A stretch of DNA of 64,000 nt from Arenibacter sp. 6A1 (lineage in GTDB: Bacteria > Bacteroidota > Bacteroidia > Flavobacteriales > Flavobacteriaceae), in the NCBI RefSeq assembly GCF_012272855.1, contig NZ_JAAXCQ010000003.1, positions 242,453 through 306,452 of the forward strand, written 5' to 3'. Shown here piece after piece: positions 26,553-35,953 of the stretch (position 1 is its first letter; every line of letters begins with the position of its first letter). Both the position numbers and the translations under genes were made by a program. The notes below the pieces were generated by a model. That model did not search any database and was not told where the DNA came from. It saw nothing but the letters and a program-made list of their open reading frames with translations.

Positions 26553-28319
26553 ATGGATAAGGAGACAGGAAAAGCTTTTGATTTTAGATTGTTTAAACGC
26601 TTGTTAAGGCATGTAAGGCCTTATAAGGTTACTTTTTATGGGGTAGCCCTTGTGGCGGTGTTATTATCATTATTTGCCGTATTGACCCCTGTTTTGGTGG
26701 GCGAAATTGTAGATAATGCCATTACCAATAAAGATGCCGATAAATTATTGGTACTTATCCTAGCCATGCTAGGGGTGCTGATCGGTGAAGTCTTAAGTCA
26801 GCTTTCTTTTAATTATTACGCCAATCTGTTGGGGGAATCCGTGATCAAAGATATCCGTATAAAACTTTTTAACCACCTAATGGGGTTTAAAATGAAATAT
26901 TACGATAACTCTTCCATAGGGCTGTTGGTGACCCGTGCCGTAACCGATATGCAAAGGATCGGGGAGATTTTTAGTGAAGGTTTTTTTGTTATTGTGGCCG
27001 ATTTGCTAAAAATGCTGGTCGTGGCCTCTGTTATGATTTTTGTTAACTGGAAATTATCACTGATCGTATTTGCCTTGTTGCCTATTATTTTATATGCTAC
27101 CAGGCTGTTTCAAAAAGCCATGAAAGTGGCTTTTATAGAAGTTAGGTCCCAGGTGTCCAATCTTAATTCTTTTGTACAAGAACGTCTTACCGGTATGAAG
27201 ATAGTACAGCTCTTTACCAGAGAAGAAATAGAAAAGGAAAAGTTTAGGGAAATAAATGAAAAGCATCAAAATGCATGGCTAAAAACTGTCTGGTACAACT
27301 CTATCTTTTTTCCTGTTGCAGAGATAGTATCTTCTATAACCGTTGGTTTAATTGTATGGTATGGCGGGCTTCAAAATGTAGCCGATATTAACAAGGAAGA
27401 ATACGGAACTATTTTTATGTTCATATTGTTGTCTAGTATGCTGTTTAGGCCTTTACGTCAGATCGCAGATAAATTTAACACTTTGCAAATGGGAATGGTC
27501 GCTGCCAACAGGGTGTTCAAGATTTTAGATACCAATAGCAATATTGAAGATTTGGGCAATGTAGAAAAGGAAAGTATCAGGGGGGATATCGAATTTTCAG
27601 AGGTTCGATTTGGTTACCTAGAAAATGAGGAGGTGCTTCACGGAATATCCTTTAAGGTAAAAGCCGGAGACACGATTGCTATTGTTGGAGCCACAGGGGC
27701 AGGAAAATCGACCATTGTAAATTTGTTGAACAGGTTTTACGAAATAAACTCTGGTTCCATTAAGGTCGATCAGGTAGATATTAAGGATTATAAACTAAGT
27801 TCCCTAAGATCTAAAATTGCGGTGGTATTACAGGATGTTTTCTTGTTCGCGGACACGATAGCCAACAACATTTCCTTAAAAGACCAAGAGATAACCATAG
27901 AGCACATGGAGCAGGCGGCCAAACAAATAGGGGTTCACGAATTTATTGCAAGTCTTCCCGGTGGTTATGAGTATAATATTAAGGAAAGGGGAAGTATGCT
28001 TTCTAGCGGTCAGCGCCAGCTTATTGCTTTTTTAAGGGCTTATGTAAGCAATCCTAGTATCTTGGTGTTAGACGAAGCGACGTCTTCTGTAGATACCTAT
28101 TCGGAACAATTGATTCAGCGTGCCACGGAAAAAATTACCGAGGGTAGAACTTCCATTATCATAGCCCATAGATTGGCAACCATAAAAAAAGCGGATAGAA
28201 TTTTGGTGATGGATGCCGGTAAGATCGTAGAGTCGGGTAGCCATTCGGAATTACTACAAAAGGACGGGTATTACAAGAAATTGTACGAAGCACAGTTCTT
28301 GTCCGAGGAAGTGGTATAG
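26553..28319 (+). CDS. ABC-type exporter, fused membrane and ATPase domains (MsbA/MDR-like)
   Basis: This 588-residue half-transporter has six predicted membrane helices in the first 320 residues and an ATPase domain after about residue 345. Walker A is GATGAGKST, the signature is LSSGQRQ (a common variant of LSGGQ), and Walker B is ILVLDEATSSVDT, followed by the H-loop AHRLAT. Homodimers of this class export lipids, peptides or drugs; the substrate cannot be told. It begins one base after truA and ends 84 bases before the convergent cdaA. Confidence 0.94.
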   Translation: MDKETGKAFDFRLFKRLLRHVRPYKVTFYGVALVAVLLSLFAVLTPVLVGEIVDNAITNKDADKLLVLILAMLGVLIGEVLSQLSFNYYANLLGESVIKDIRIKLFNHLMGFKMKYYDNSSIGLLVTRAVTDMQRIGEIFSEGFFVIVADLLKMLVVASVMIFVNWKLSLIVFALLPIILYATRLFQKAMKVAFIEVRSQVSNLNSFVQERLTGMKIVQLFTREEIEKEKFREINEKHQNAWLKTVWYNSIFFPVAEIVSSITVGLIVWYGGLQNVADINKEEYGTIFMFILLSSMLFRPLRQIADKFNTLQMGMVAANRVFKILDTNSNIEDLGNVEKESIRGDIEFSEVRFGYLENEEVLHGISFKVKAGDTIAIVGATGAGKSTIVNLLNRFYEINSGSIKVDQVDIKDYKLSSLRSKIAVVLQDVFLFADTIANNISLKDQEITIEHMEQAAKQIGVHEFIASLPGGYEYNIKERGSMLSSGQRQLIAFLRAYVSNPSILVLDEATSSVDTYSEQLIQRATEKITEGRTSIIIAHRLATIKKADRILVMDAGKIVESGSHSELLQKDGYYKKLYEAQFLSEEVV

Positions 28320-28403
28320 AACGTTGGCGGCTATAAAGGAATTTGGCCGGAGTAGCCTGTAGATTACAAAGATCTTGGTGTCGTTGTTCTAATAGATGTT
28401 TGT

Positions 28404-29189
28404 TTAAAGAAGGTCTTCCGTAATAAGGCTGGTCAATTCTGTCAAATCGTTGAATAATACAAACTCACCATTTTTAATATAGGAAATAAGACCTGTTTCT
28501 TCACTTACAATAATCGCCAGGGCATCTGTTTTTTCGGTGATCCCAACCGCAGCCCTATGTCTTAGACCAAAACGCAAGGGTATGCTGCGTTCATTGGAAA
28601 CCGGAAGAATGGTTCTGGTAGCAACAATATAGTTATCTTGAATAATGGCTGCACCGTCATGTAAAGGACTGTTTTTATAAAAGATACTTTCAATGATGGG
28701 CGAGGAAATCTCAATATTCATCTTATCACCGGTAGACTTTATAAAATCTAGGGAATTACTTCTTTCAATCACCAAAAGTGCACCGGTTTTGGTATTGCTC
28801 ATTCGCTCGCATGCCGTTACTATGGCATCGACATTGGTGCCAATAGATAGTCCTTCTTGTTTAAGAAATTTAAAATGTTTTAGGAAGTTGCGTTTGGAAG
28901 CGAAATTGGTAGAACCGATCAGTAATAAGAACTTCCGTATTTCTTGTTGAAAAACAATGATCAGGGCAATTAGCCCTATGTTCATAAAACCACCGACAAT
29001 ACCACTGATCATCTGCATTTGGAGCAAGGCGGTGAGTTTCCAAATGGCCCAAACGATTACGATCCCTATAAAAATATTAATGGCGACCGTTCCACGTACT
29101 AATTTATATACATAATACAGCAATATGGCCACCAATATGATGTCTATAATGTCGGTAATACTAAAATCAAGAAAATTTAAAAAATCCAA
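28404..29189 (-). CDS. cdaA: Diadenylate cyclase CdaA
   Basis: This 261-residue protein makes the second messenger c-di-AMP from two ATP. Three membrane helices lie in the first 90 residues, followed by the DAC (DisA_N) domain. Both signature motifs are present: DGA in LHDGAAII (near residue 178) and RHR in LRFGLRHRAAVGI (near 212). CdaA is the usual membrane-bound synthase, tied to osmotic and cell-wall homeostasis in other phyla. Here it follows folP after 107 bases on the same strand; the pair is common in Bacteroidota. No CdaR or GlmM gene is adjacent. Confidence 0.95.
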   Translation of the reverse strand: MDFLNFLDFSITDIIDIILVAILLYYVYKLVRGTVAINIFIGIVIVWAIWKLTALLQMQMISGIVGGFMNIGLIALIIVFQQEIRKFLLLIGSTNFASKRNFLKHFKFLKQEGLSIGTNVDAIVTACERMSNTKTGALLVIERSNSLDFIKSTGDKMNIEISSPIIESIFYKNSPLHDGAAIIQDNYIVATRTILPVSNERSIPLRFGLRHRAAVGITEKTDALAIIVSEETGLISYIKNGEFVLFNDLTELTSLITEDLL

Positions 29190-29296
29190 GCTCGGGTGTT
29201 TGTGTAAAAATATAAAAAAGGCTCACACTACAATTTAAATTCAAACAAAAAGTTCAGACGGGAAGTTTATGGTATCGGCATACGAAAAACTTAAAT

Positions 29297-30130
29297 TTAA
29301 TCGGTCCCTTTCCCTATGGCTTCAAAAATCTTAACGCATTCCATGGCTTGTTTTACATCATGTACCCTTAAAATATGTGTTCCTTGTTGTAGGGCAATCA
29401 TATTTAAGGCGGTAGTGCCGTTTAATGCTTCTGAAGGCTGGGTGTTGAGTAATTTATATATCATGGATTTTCTGCTTACCCCGGTCAATATAGGCAGCTT
29501 TAAATGGTGCAAAAGTTGAAACTTTTTAAAAATCTCATAGTTCTGTTCCAGGGATTTTGAAAACCCGAATCCTGGATCTATAATAATGTCGTGTACACCA
29601 GCAGCTCTGGCAAGGCTTACTTTTTCTGAAAAATAATAAAGGATGTCCTTAAGTAGGTGCTCATAATCGGTGAGTTTTTGCATGGTCTGGGGAGTTCCTT
29701 TCATATGCATCATAATGTAAGGAGCGCGGTATTTTGCTACGGTAGTGAACATTCTGGCATCTAAATTCCCTGCCGCTATATCATTGATCATTGCCGCACC
29801 GTGAAACAAGCAACTATTAGCGACCTTACTCCTAAAGGTATCTATAGAAATTAAAATGTCGGGGAAATTTTTCACCAATAGCTGAACAATGGGAACGATA
29901 CGGGTCAATTCTTCTTCTTCACTGACATATTCGGCACCGGGCCTGGTACTGTAGGCGCCTACATCTATAAAGGTAGCGCCTTCTTGTAGCATGGTTGAAA
30001 CCTGTTCTAAAATGGCCGATTCATCCTTGTATTTTCCTCCATCAAAAAATGAATCGGGGGTGACATTTAAGATCCCCATGACTTTGGGAGTACTTAAATC
30101 GATTAAATTTCCTTTGCAATTTATGGTCAT
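29297..30130 (-). CDS. folP: Dihydropteroate synthase
   Basis: This enzyme joins 4-aminobenzoate with dihydropterin pyrophosphate in folate synthesis and is the sulfonamide target. Motifs are MGILNVTPDSFFDGG near residue 17, DVGAYSTRPGA near 57, and DPGFGFSKS. The open frame extends to 30247, but the extra 39 residues look unlike the family and would overlap the divergent DUF1599 gene, so ATG at 30130 is taken (277 residues, a normal size). A TATATTTG promoter motif lies 93 nt upstream. Confidence 0.95.
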   Translation of the reverse strand: MTINCKGNLIDLSTPKVMGILNVTPDSFFDGGKYKDESAILEQVSTMLQEGATFIDVGAYSTRPGAEYVSEEEELTRIVPIVQLLVKNFPDILISIDTFRSKVANSCLFHGAAMINDIAAGNLDARMFTTVAKYRAPYIMMHMKGTPQTMQKLTDYEHLLKDILYYFSEKVSLARAAGVHDIIIDPGFGFSKSLEQNYEIFKKFQLLHHLKLPILTGVSRKSMIYKLLNTQPSEALNGTTALNMIALQQGTHILRVHDVKQAMECVKIFEAIGKGTD

Positions 30131-30223
30131 GTTAATTTTAGAAGATAAATGGGTATAAAACTTTGCTAAATTAAGTTTAAACCTCGAATTTTGATTAGTT
30201 TTAGATTTTAATTGAAAATTACA

Positions 30224-30231
30224 CAAATATA
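30224..30231 (-). promoter_or_regulatory. Putative -7 promoter element of folP-cdaA
   Basis: The minus strand reads TATATTTG, with a TTG 15 nt further upstream as a possible -33 contact (inside the first codons of the divergent gene). Confidence 0.45.
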
Positions 30232-30241
30232 GAAAGATTAC

Positions 30242-30784
30242 ATGCACAATACATCCGAGCAGTACGATGCTATCATTAAAATTTGTCGGGATTTATTCCT
30301 TAAAAAAATGCAAGATTATGGGAGTGCATGGCGAATTTTAAGACTTCCCTCACTTACCGATCAAATTTATATCAAGGCTCAGCGAATTAGAAGTTTACAA
30401 GAAAATGTAGCGCAAAAAGTAGCTGAAGATGCCGAATCCGAATTTATTGGAATTATAAATTATTCCGTAATGGCATTGGTACAATTGGAAAAAGGTGTCG
30501 TTACCCAACCCGATCTTTCGGCTGCAGAGGCAGTAAGCTTATTCGACAAGCATATAGGGATCACAAAAAACCTAATGGAAAATAAAAATCACGATTACGG
30601 CGAAGCATGGCGAGATATGCGCGTGAGTTCTTTGACAGATCTGATTTTGCAGAAATTATTGAGGGTAAAACAAATAGAAGATAATAAAGGGAAAACCTTG
30701 GTCAGCGAAGGAATAGATGCCAATTATCAGGATATGATCAATTATGCTGTTTTTGCCATGATTCATCTGAATGCCGGTGAGTAA
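30242..30784 (+). CDS. DUF1599 (nucleotide modification associated domain) protein, internally duplicated
   Basis: This 180-residue cytosolic protein consists of two copies of one domain. Residues 12-45 (KKMQDYGSAWRILRLPSLTDQ) and 113-145 (ENKNHDYGEAWRDMRVSSLTD) align closely, with shared DYGxAWR and SLTD motifs. DUF1599 is annotated as nucleotide-modification-associated by comparative genomics; the activity is unproven. It begins a plus-strand series with the DoxX-like gene, tpiA, prmA and clpS. It is divergent from folP. Confidence 0.88.
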   Translation: MHNTSEQYDAIIKICRDLFLKKMQDYGSAWRILRLPSLTDQIYIKAQRIRSLQENVAQKVAEDAESEFIGIINYSVMALVQLEKGVVTQPDLSAAEAVSLFDKHIGITKNLMENKNHDYGEAWRDMRVSSLTDLILQKLLRVKQIEDNKGKTLVSEGIDANYQDMINYAVFAMIHLNAGE

Positions 30785-30880
30785 GTAGCCAGATTAGAAA
30801 AGGTTTAAAAAATTATGCAAGCTCCAAGGGGGGCTTGACTTTCGAAATATAGTAACTAACCATAAAATAAAATAGTTTTA

Positions 30881-31975
30881 ATGAAATACTTAGTAGGGTT
30901 TAGCAGACTCATTGTTGGGGTATTATTTATTATTAGCGGATTTATAAAACTGAATGACCCGGTGGGTTTTTCCTTTAAATTAGAGGAATATTTTAGTCCA
31001 GGGGTATTGGATATCGCTTTTTTAGAACCCTATGCCTTAGAACTGGCCTTAATTTTGGTTGTTTTTGAGGTCTTATTGGGGATTATGCTATTGTTAGGGT
31101 TTAAAGTGAAACTAACGGTATGGAGTTTACTTGTGATGATTGTGTTTTTTACCTTTCTAACCTTTTATTCGGCTTACTTTAATAAAGTGACGGATTGTGG
31201 TTGTTTTGGTGACGCTATAAAACTTACCCCTTGGGAATCCTTTACGAAGGATATAATTTTATTAGCGCTAATAATTGTTTTGTTTGTAGGGATGAAGCAC
31301 CTAAATCCGCTTTTTGGGGATAGGGCCAAAAGGTTAGTGGTTGGAATAAGTTTAATGGTCTCTGTTATTTTTGCCTATTACGTGCTTCACCATTTGCCAG
31401 CCATAGATTTTAGACCTTATAAAGTAGGGGCTAATATCACCGAAGGAATGAGTGTTCCTGAAGATGCTCCGAAAGCCGTTTTTGACTATGCGTGGACCTT
31501 TGAGGTTAACGGGGAGGAGAAGGTAATCGTTACCCAAGGAGACTATCCAACTGTGGATGGTGAATTGTTAGGGGTAGAAACTACGGAAGTAGTGAAAGGG
31601 TATGAGCCTCCTATTCACGATTTTACTATAGAACAGGATGGGGAAGATTTTGCCAGTGTTTTATTGGAAGAGCCTAAATTGATGATGGTGATTGCCTATG
31701 ATTTAAGAAAAAGTAATTATGGGGCTTTTAAAGAGATCAAGGAAATAACAGATAAGGCCATGAAGAATGGTTATAAGGTAATAGGAATGTCGGCCTCAGA
31801 TTCGGAATATACCGCCAGAAAAAAGAAGGAATTTCGTTTTGGATTCGACTTTTATTTTACCGACGAAACTACTTTAAAAACCATTGTACGATCAAATCCA
31901 GGGGTATTAATGTTAGAGAAAGGTACTATAGTGCAAAAAGTACATTATAATGACCTAGGAGATATAAAATTTTAA
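30881..31975 (+). CDS. DoxX/MauE-like membrane protein with C-terminal thioredoxin-like region (BT_3928 family)
   Basis: This 364-residue protein has four membrane helices in the first 140 residues with the MauE/DoxX pattern (GVLFIISGFIKLNDPVGFSFKL). A CGCFGD motif in the following loop carries two Cys that may be redox-active. A further helix near residue 152 is followed by a soluble part whose last 130 residues look like a thioredoxin fold (LMMVIAYDLRKSNYGAFKEI, then PGVLMLEKGTIVQK), without a CxxC there. A role in periplasmic thiol redox is plausible. It precedes tpiA, as I recall for other Bacteroidota. Confidence 0.85.
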   Translation: MKYLVGFSRLIVGVLFIISGFIKLNDPVGFSFKLEEYFSPGVLDIAFLEPYALELALILVVFEVLLGIMLLLGFKVKLTVWSLLVMIVFFTFLTFYSAYFNKVTDCGCFGDAIKLTPWESFTKDIILLALIIVLFVGMKHLNPLFGDRAKRLVVGISLMVSVIFAYYVLHHLPAIDFRPYKVGANITEGMSVPEDAPKAVFDYAWTFEVNGEEKVIVTQGDYPTVDGELLGVETTEVVKGYEPPIHDFTIEQDGEDFASVLLEEPKLMMVIAYDLRKSNYGAFKEIKEITDKAMKNGYKVIGMSASDSEYTARKKKEFRFGFDFYFTDETTLKTIVRSNPGVLMLEKGTIVQKVHYNDLGDIKF

Positions 31976-32106
31976 GAACTTTGCAAACGAATTCTTGTTT
32001 CTTTCCATTATTGCTATGGATTTACGGATAAAGGAATAGAAAAAGGTTTGCAGACAAGATATTACAATAGATAGAATTTAATAAATAGAACAAAAAAAGA
32101 TAAGGA

Positions 32107-32856
32107 ATGAGAAGTAAAATAGTTGCAGGGAATTGGAAACTGAATAAAAATTTGGCTGAAACAGAAGCCTTGGTAACTGAGCTTTCCTCGAAATTGCCAA
32201 ATACTTCGGCCGAGGTTATGGTAGCCCCTTCCTTCGTAAATTTAGCTGGAGCGGTTCGTACTTTAGAGTCCTCTTCCATAGAAGTAATTGCACAGAACAT
32301 GCATTTTGCTGAAAATGGTGCTTTTACCGGTGAGGTTTCTGCCGATATGTTAATAGGAGTTGGTATTAAAACGGTGATCATTGGTCATTCTGAAAGAAGA
32401 GCCTATTTTGGTGAAACGGATGAAATCTTGGCTAAAAAGGTAAGCGCGGCCTTGGCAAAGAATTTAAGAGTTATGTTTTGTTTTGGCGAGGAATTGGAAG
32501 ATCGTAAATCTGGAAATCATTTTGCGGTAGTTGCAGCACAATTAAAGAATGCCTTATTTACTCTTAAAGCAGCAGACTGGAGCAATATTGTATTGGCTTA
32601 TGAGCCTGTATGGGCCATAGGGACCGGAGAAACTGCTTCTCCAGAACAAGCTCAGGAAATGCACGCTTTTATTCGTAAAACAATCACTGAAGCATATGAC
32701 GCTACCATAGCAGATAATGTTTCTATACTGTACGGAGGGAGTGTAAAACCATCTAATGCAGTGGAGATATTCTCTAAACCAGATGTTGACGGTGGACTAA
32801 TTGGAGGTGCTTCTTTAGTAGCCGAAGACTTTTTGGCTATTGTGAAAGCAATTTAA
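32107..32856 (+). CDS. tpiA: Triosephosphate isomerase
   Basis: This is a 249-residue glycolytic enzyme. Substrate-binding Asn and Lys are in GNWKLNKN (residues 8-15), the catalytic His is in IGHSERR near 96, and the catalytic Glu is in AYEPVWAIGTG near 167. The phosphate-binding loops YGGSVKPSN and GGLIGGASL are near the end. The length is standard. It lies 131 bases after the DoxX-like gene and 85 before prmA. Confidence 0.98.
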   Translation: MRSKIVAGNWKLNKNLAETEALVTELSSKLPNTSAEVMVAPSFVNLAGAVRTLESSSIEVIAQNMHFAENGAFTGEVSADMLIGVGIKTVIIGHSERRAYFGETDEILAKKVSAALAKNLRVMFCFGEELEDRKSGNHFAVVAAQLKNALFTLKAADWSNIVLAYEPVWAIGTGETASPEQAQEMHAFIRKTITEAYDATIADNVSILYGGSVKPSNAVEIFSKPDVDGGLIGGASLVAEDFLAIVKAI

Positions 32857-32941
32857 TCTATATCCGGAAAAATAATATCCCCAAGGGGAATTCTAAGGGG
32901 CATTTTTTTAATGCCCCTTAGATGTTCAATAAAGACAGAAG

Positions 32942-33778
32942 ATGGCAAATAGCATTTACATAGAATATAATTTTAAGGTTAGTCCTGTTCAACCTGCATC
33001 AGATATATTGATCGCTGAATTAGGAGAAGTTCAATTCGAAAGTTTTGTAGAAACCGAGGATGGGGTACAGGCCTATATTAAAAAAGAAGATTGGAATCCG
33101 AATATTTTGGAAGGATTACCAATTTTAGAGAACTCTTTGTTTGCAATTGAATATGAGTTCGTAGAAATTGAACAAGAAAACTGGAATGCTACCTGGGAAA
33201 AAAACTTTAATGCTATTCAGGTAGGTGATAAATGTGTGGTGCGTGCCCCTTTTCACGATAAGCCAGTGGTAGAATTTGATATCGTTATAGAACCAAAAAT
33301 GAGTTTTGGTACCGGACATCATGAAACTACCCATATGATGATGCAACATATTCTAGAGCTCGATTTTAAAGGGAAATCCGTTTTAGATATGGGAAGTGGT
33401 ACTGGGGTGTTGGCTATTCTAGCCGCTATGAAAGGTGCTTCGGAAATAGATGCCATTGACATTGACAACTGGTGTTATCTGAATGCTATGGAAAATATTG
33501 AGCGCAATAACTGCGAACATATTAAAGTCTATGAAGGCGATGCCAGTTTACTGGTCGATCAAAAATACGATGTCATCATTGCTAATATTAATAGAAATAT
33601 TCTTTTGGAAGATATCCCAACCTATGTAAAATGTCTTGCGCCTAATGGAGTATTATTGTTGAGCGGTTTTTATAAGGAAGATATTGCTATGATTAGCGAA
33701 AAATGTGAATCGGTAGGGTTGAGATTCGAAAATAATTTTGAAAAAAACAACTGGGTTGCAGTAAAATACGTATTTTAG
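32942..33778 (+). CDS. prmA: Ribosomal protein L11 methyltransferase
   Basis: This 278-residue SAM-dependent enzyme trimethylates L11. The SAM loop VLDMGSGTGVLAI is near residues 141-153 and the post-I acidic motif AIDIDNW follows. MSFGTGHHETT before the loop and IIANINRNILL near 215 are family signatures. clpS follows after 20 bases, suggesting co-transcription. The call is firm. Confidence 0.96.
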   Translation: MANSIYIEYNFKVSPVQPASDILIAELGEVQFESFVETEDGVQAYIKKEDWNPNILEGLPILENSLFAIEYEFVEIEQENWNATWEKNFNAIQVGDKCVVRAPFHDKPVVEFDIVIEPKMSFGTGHHETTHMMMQHILELDFKGKSVLDMGSGTGVLAILAAMKGASEIDAIDIDNWCYLNAMENIERNNCEHIKVYEGDASLLVDQKYDVIIANINRNILLEDIPTYVKCLAPNGVLLLSGFYKEDIAMISEKCESVGLRFENNFEKNNWVAVKYVF

Positions 33779-33798
33779 AGAGGAATAAAATAACATTC

Positions 33799-34074
33799 AT
33801 GAGTACTAAGGAAAAAATCCTCGAAGAAATTCTTTTAGAGGAGAAGATTACAGCACAAAACGAACTTGTATTGTTTAATGATGAAGTCAATACCTTTGAT
33901 TTTGTTATTGAAACTTTGATCATGGCCTGTGACCATACTCCGGAACAGGCAGAACAGTGTTCTTTAATTGTACATTACAATGGAAAGTGTACCGTTAAAA
34001 CTGGTGAGTACAATGACCTAAAATCGCGTTGTAGTATGCTTTTACAAGCGGGATTAAGCGCAGAGATAATTTAA
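33799..34074 (+). CDS. clpS: ClpS, adaptor of the ClpAP protease
   Basis: This 91-residue adaptor delivers N-degron substrates to ClpA. The core (ELVLFNDEVNTFDFVIETLIMACDH) contains the FNDEVNTF motif with the conserved Asn-Asp that binds the N-terminal residue. An unstructured N-terminus of about 20 residues precedes it, as usual. It ends the run of plus-strand genes that starts at the DUF1599 gene. Confidence 0.95.
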   Translation: MSTKEKILEEILLEEKITAQNELVLFNDEVNTFDFVIETLIMACDHTPEQAEQCSLIVHYNGKCTVKTGEYNDLKSRCSMLLQAGLSAEII

Positions 34075-34144
34075 TCAATAGCAGGGCGCTATCGTTTAGA
34101 TGGTGTTTGACCGTTATTCGATGAAGGGTCAGATGTTTAAAGTA

Positions 34145-34179
34145 AAAAAGGCGGTAACAAGAATGTTGCCGCCTTTTTT
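34145..34179 (+). terminator. Terminator after clpS
   Basis: A 15-bp stem with one G-T pair (34145-34159 with 34164-34178) and a four-base loop is followed by T. It lies 70 bases after the clpS stop. Confidence 0.85.
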
Positions 34180-34247
34180 ATTGTTGTTTACAACAGGGAT
34201 TTCATTTCTCTCCAATCCGGAAAAGCACATCATGGCGAGTCTTTTAT

Positions 34248-34327
34248 GCGTTAGGGACCGCGGCGGCATCCCCGCAGCGTAGCAAGGGATATAGCCAAGT
34301 GCCCGCCCGACGCAGGAGGGAACGCCC
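34248..34327 (-). repeat. 80-bp dispersed element, copy C
   Basis: Same length and orientation as copy A, with about seven substitutions and no indel. Two of the changes (CC to TG) are adjacent, in the centre. It lies between clpS and the convergent YeeE/YedE genes, in a 320-base stretch where no gene is seen. Confidence 0.88.
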
Positions 34328-34499
34328 AAAATAATATGCTTCTATCTATAAAAATGAAGGACTGTTTGGGTGTATTTATTAAAATCGGCCACTTTTTAAG
34401 CCGCCCTGTTATTTTTGACAGGACTATAAGCTACTTCGAGGCTGTTTCCTGAACTTTTTTTCCTAAAACAACTAAAGGGTTAATAGTGATTGGCATGGC

Positions 34500-34913
34500 T
34501 TAATGTGGTAGTTTACTCCGTAAAAGGCCATAGACAAAAGTTCCTAAAAGTGCAGCGGCGATCACAATGAACATGGAGAATACCCCCGTTCCCACTAAAA
34601 CATACATGGGGCCAGGACAAGCACCGGCCAAAGCCCATCCTAATCCAAAGATGGTACCTCCCAAAATATATCTGCTAACGCTTTTATCTTTGGGTATAAA
34701 TTTAAGTTCTTCGCCTTCTATGCTTTTTACTTTAAAGCGCTTAAGGGCAGCTACAAAAAGGACCCCAAGAAAAACGGCTGTACCTATAATGCCATACATA
34801 TGGAAAGACTGAAACTTGAACATTTCGAAAATACGGTACCAAGAAACGGCTTCAGATTTTACTAAAATAATTCCGAAGAATATACCGACGAATAAGAATT
34901 TTAAAAATTTCAT
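34500..34913 (-). CDS. YeeE/YedE family transporter, second half-size subunit
   Basis: This 137-residue membrane protein has about four helices. The motif GWALAGACPGPMYVLVG near residues 88-104 holds the conserved Cys of the YeeE/YedE (DUF395) family, which moves sulfur compounds such as thiosulfate. ATG at 34913 is chosen because the longer frame (to 35039) runs into the partner gene and adds charged, non-membrane sequence. It starts two bases after the partner's stop codon. Together the two halves equal one full-length YedE protein. Confidence 0.88.
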   Translation of the reverse strand: MKFLKFLFVGIFFGIILVKSEAVSWYRIFEMFKFQSFHMYGIIGTAVFLGVLFVAALKRFKVKSIEGEELKFIPKDKSVSRYILGGTIFGLGWALAGACPGPMYVLVGTGVFSMFIVIAAALLGTFVYGLLRSKLPH

Positions 34914-34915
34914 TT

Positions 34916-35473
34916 TTAGAATATTAAGGGTAAAATAAAATGTGTCATGATAAGACCTCCAATAAAAAATCCGATAACGGCGATTAAGGAAGGTAATTGA
35001 AGGTTGCTTAGGCCTGTAATGGCATGACCAGAAGAACAACCGCCTGCGTAACGGGTACCAAAACCTACAAGGAACCCACCAATAATTAATATGGACATTC
35101 CTTTAAGGGTTAGGACATTCTCCCAACTATAAATCTCTGGTGGCAATAGGGTTTCGCCCGCATCGTTAAAGCCTAAGGCGCTTAAATCTGCAATGGTATC
35201 GGTACTCAAAGCCATTGTAGAACCGTCCGAAAGAAACTGGGTGGCTATAAATCCACCAATGACGGCTCCTAATACTACTACAAGATTCCACCGTTGTGCT
35301 TTCCAATCGAAATTGAAAAAATCAGAAAATTTACCGGCACCACCGATAGTACAAAGGGTTCGTAAGTTCGAAGACATTCCAAAGGTCTTGCCAAAATACA
35401 TCAGTAACAACATTACCGTTGCAATTAGGGGGCCAGCTACATACCAAGGCCAAGGTTGCAAAATCGATTCCAT
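34916..35473 (-). CDS. YeeE/YedE family transporter, first half-size subunit
   Basis: This 185-residue membrane protein has about five helices. FGTRYAGGCSSGHAITGL near residues 138-155 is the family's Cys motif. In related split systems both halves are needed for transport of a sulfur compound; the substrate here is inferred, not shown. A TATATTTG element lies 16 nt upstream, so this gene leads the two-gene unit. No sulfurtransferase, ArsR-type regulator or persulfide dioxygenase gene is seen next to it. Confidence 0.9.
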   Translation of the reverse strand: MESILQPWPWYVAGPLIATVMLLLMYFGKTFGMSSNLRTLCTIGGAGKFSDFFNFDWKAQRWNLVVVLGAVIGGFIATQFLSDGSTMALSTDTIADLSALGFNDAGETLLPPEIYSWENVLTLKGMSILIIGGFLVGFGTRYAGGCSSGHAITGLSNLQLPSLIAVIGFFIGGLIMTHFILPLIF

Positions 35474-35953
35474 ATAAAATATTTTTAGGCAAATATAGGG
35501 GGTTCCTTGTAGGTGGTGTGTAATAATTGTTACAAACTACCAATAGGGGGTGGGGGTGGCAGTAAATTAAAAAGACCTTTGTTTAAGAACTATATCATCG
35601 AGAAACAGACGGCATGCCCCTCTAGGATTCAGATGCCAAGATGGGGTCTTTCGTTGGTTTATGGTATTTACCTTGCCGTAATTGGCTATGGTAGTGGGGA
35701 TGCTTAGGTCTAAACACTTAATCTTGGTATCACAACGTGGTTTTTTGGGTTGAGTTTAGTGGTGTGTAGCCGTTTAAAATGCCGTTCATTCTCGGATACC
35801 CAAACTTTAAAGCACTAAGGTTAAGGGTCTAAATCTCTGGGGATGATATACTTTTGCCGATACGGAGAATATGGTGCTTGCTTACTTAAATTGTTGGGTA
35901 CGGAAAGGTTTTGGGGTACAAATGCTAACCAATGACAATAAGGGCAAAATATT
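35474..35953. other. Gene-free stretch upstream of the YeeE/YedE pair
   Basis: Apart from the -7 element at 35490-35497, I see no gene, hairpin or repeat in these 480 bases. Short open frames lack protein-like composition. Confidence 0.6.
35490..35497 (-). promoter_or_regulatory. Putative -7 promoter element of the YeeE/YedE pair
   Basis: The minus strand reads TATATTTG, ending 16 nt before the start at 35473. Confidence 0.5.

Noticed and set aside
30131..30247. N-terminal extension of folP to 30247
   Set aside because: It is unlike the enzyme family and would overlap the DUF1599 gene and the promoter region.
34914..35039. N-terminal extension of the second YeeE/YedE gene
   Set aside because: The extra 42 residues are charged, run inside the partner gene and precede a normal membrane-protein start.
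35513..35707. 64-codon frame upstream of the YeeE/YedE pair
   Set aside because: Composition is odd (a GGGGG run) and no start signal or family is seen.
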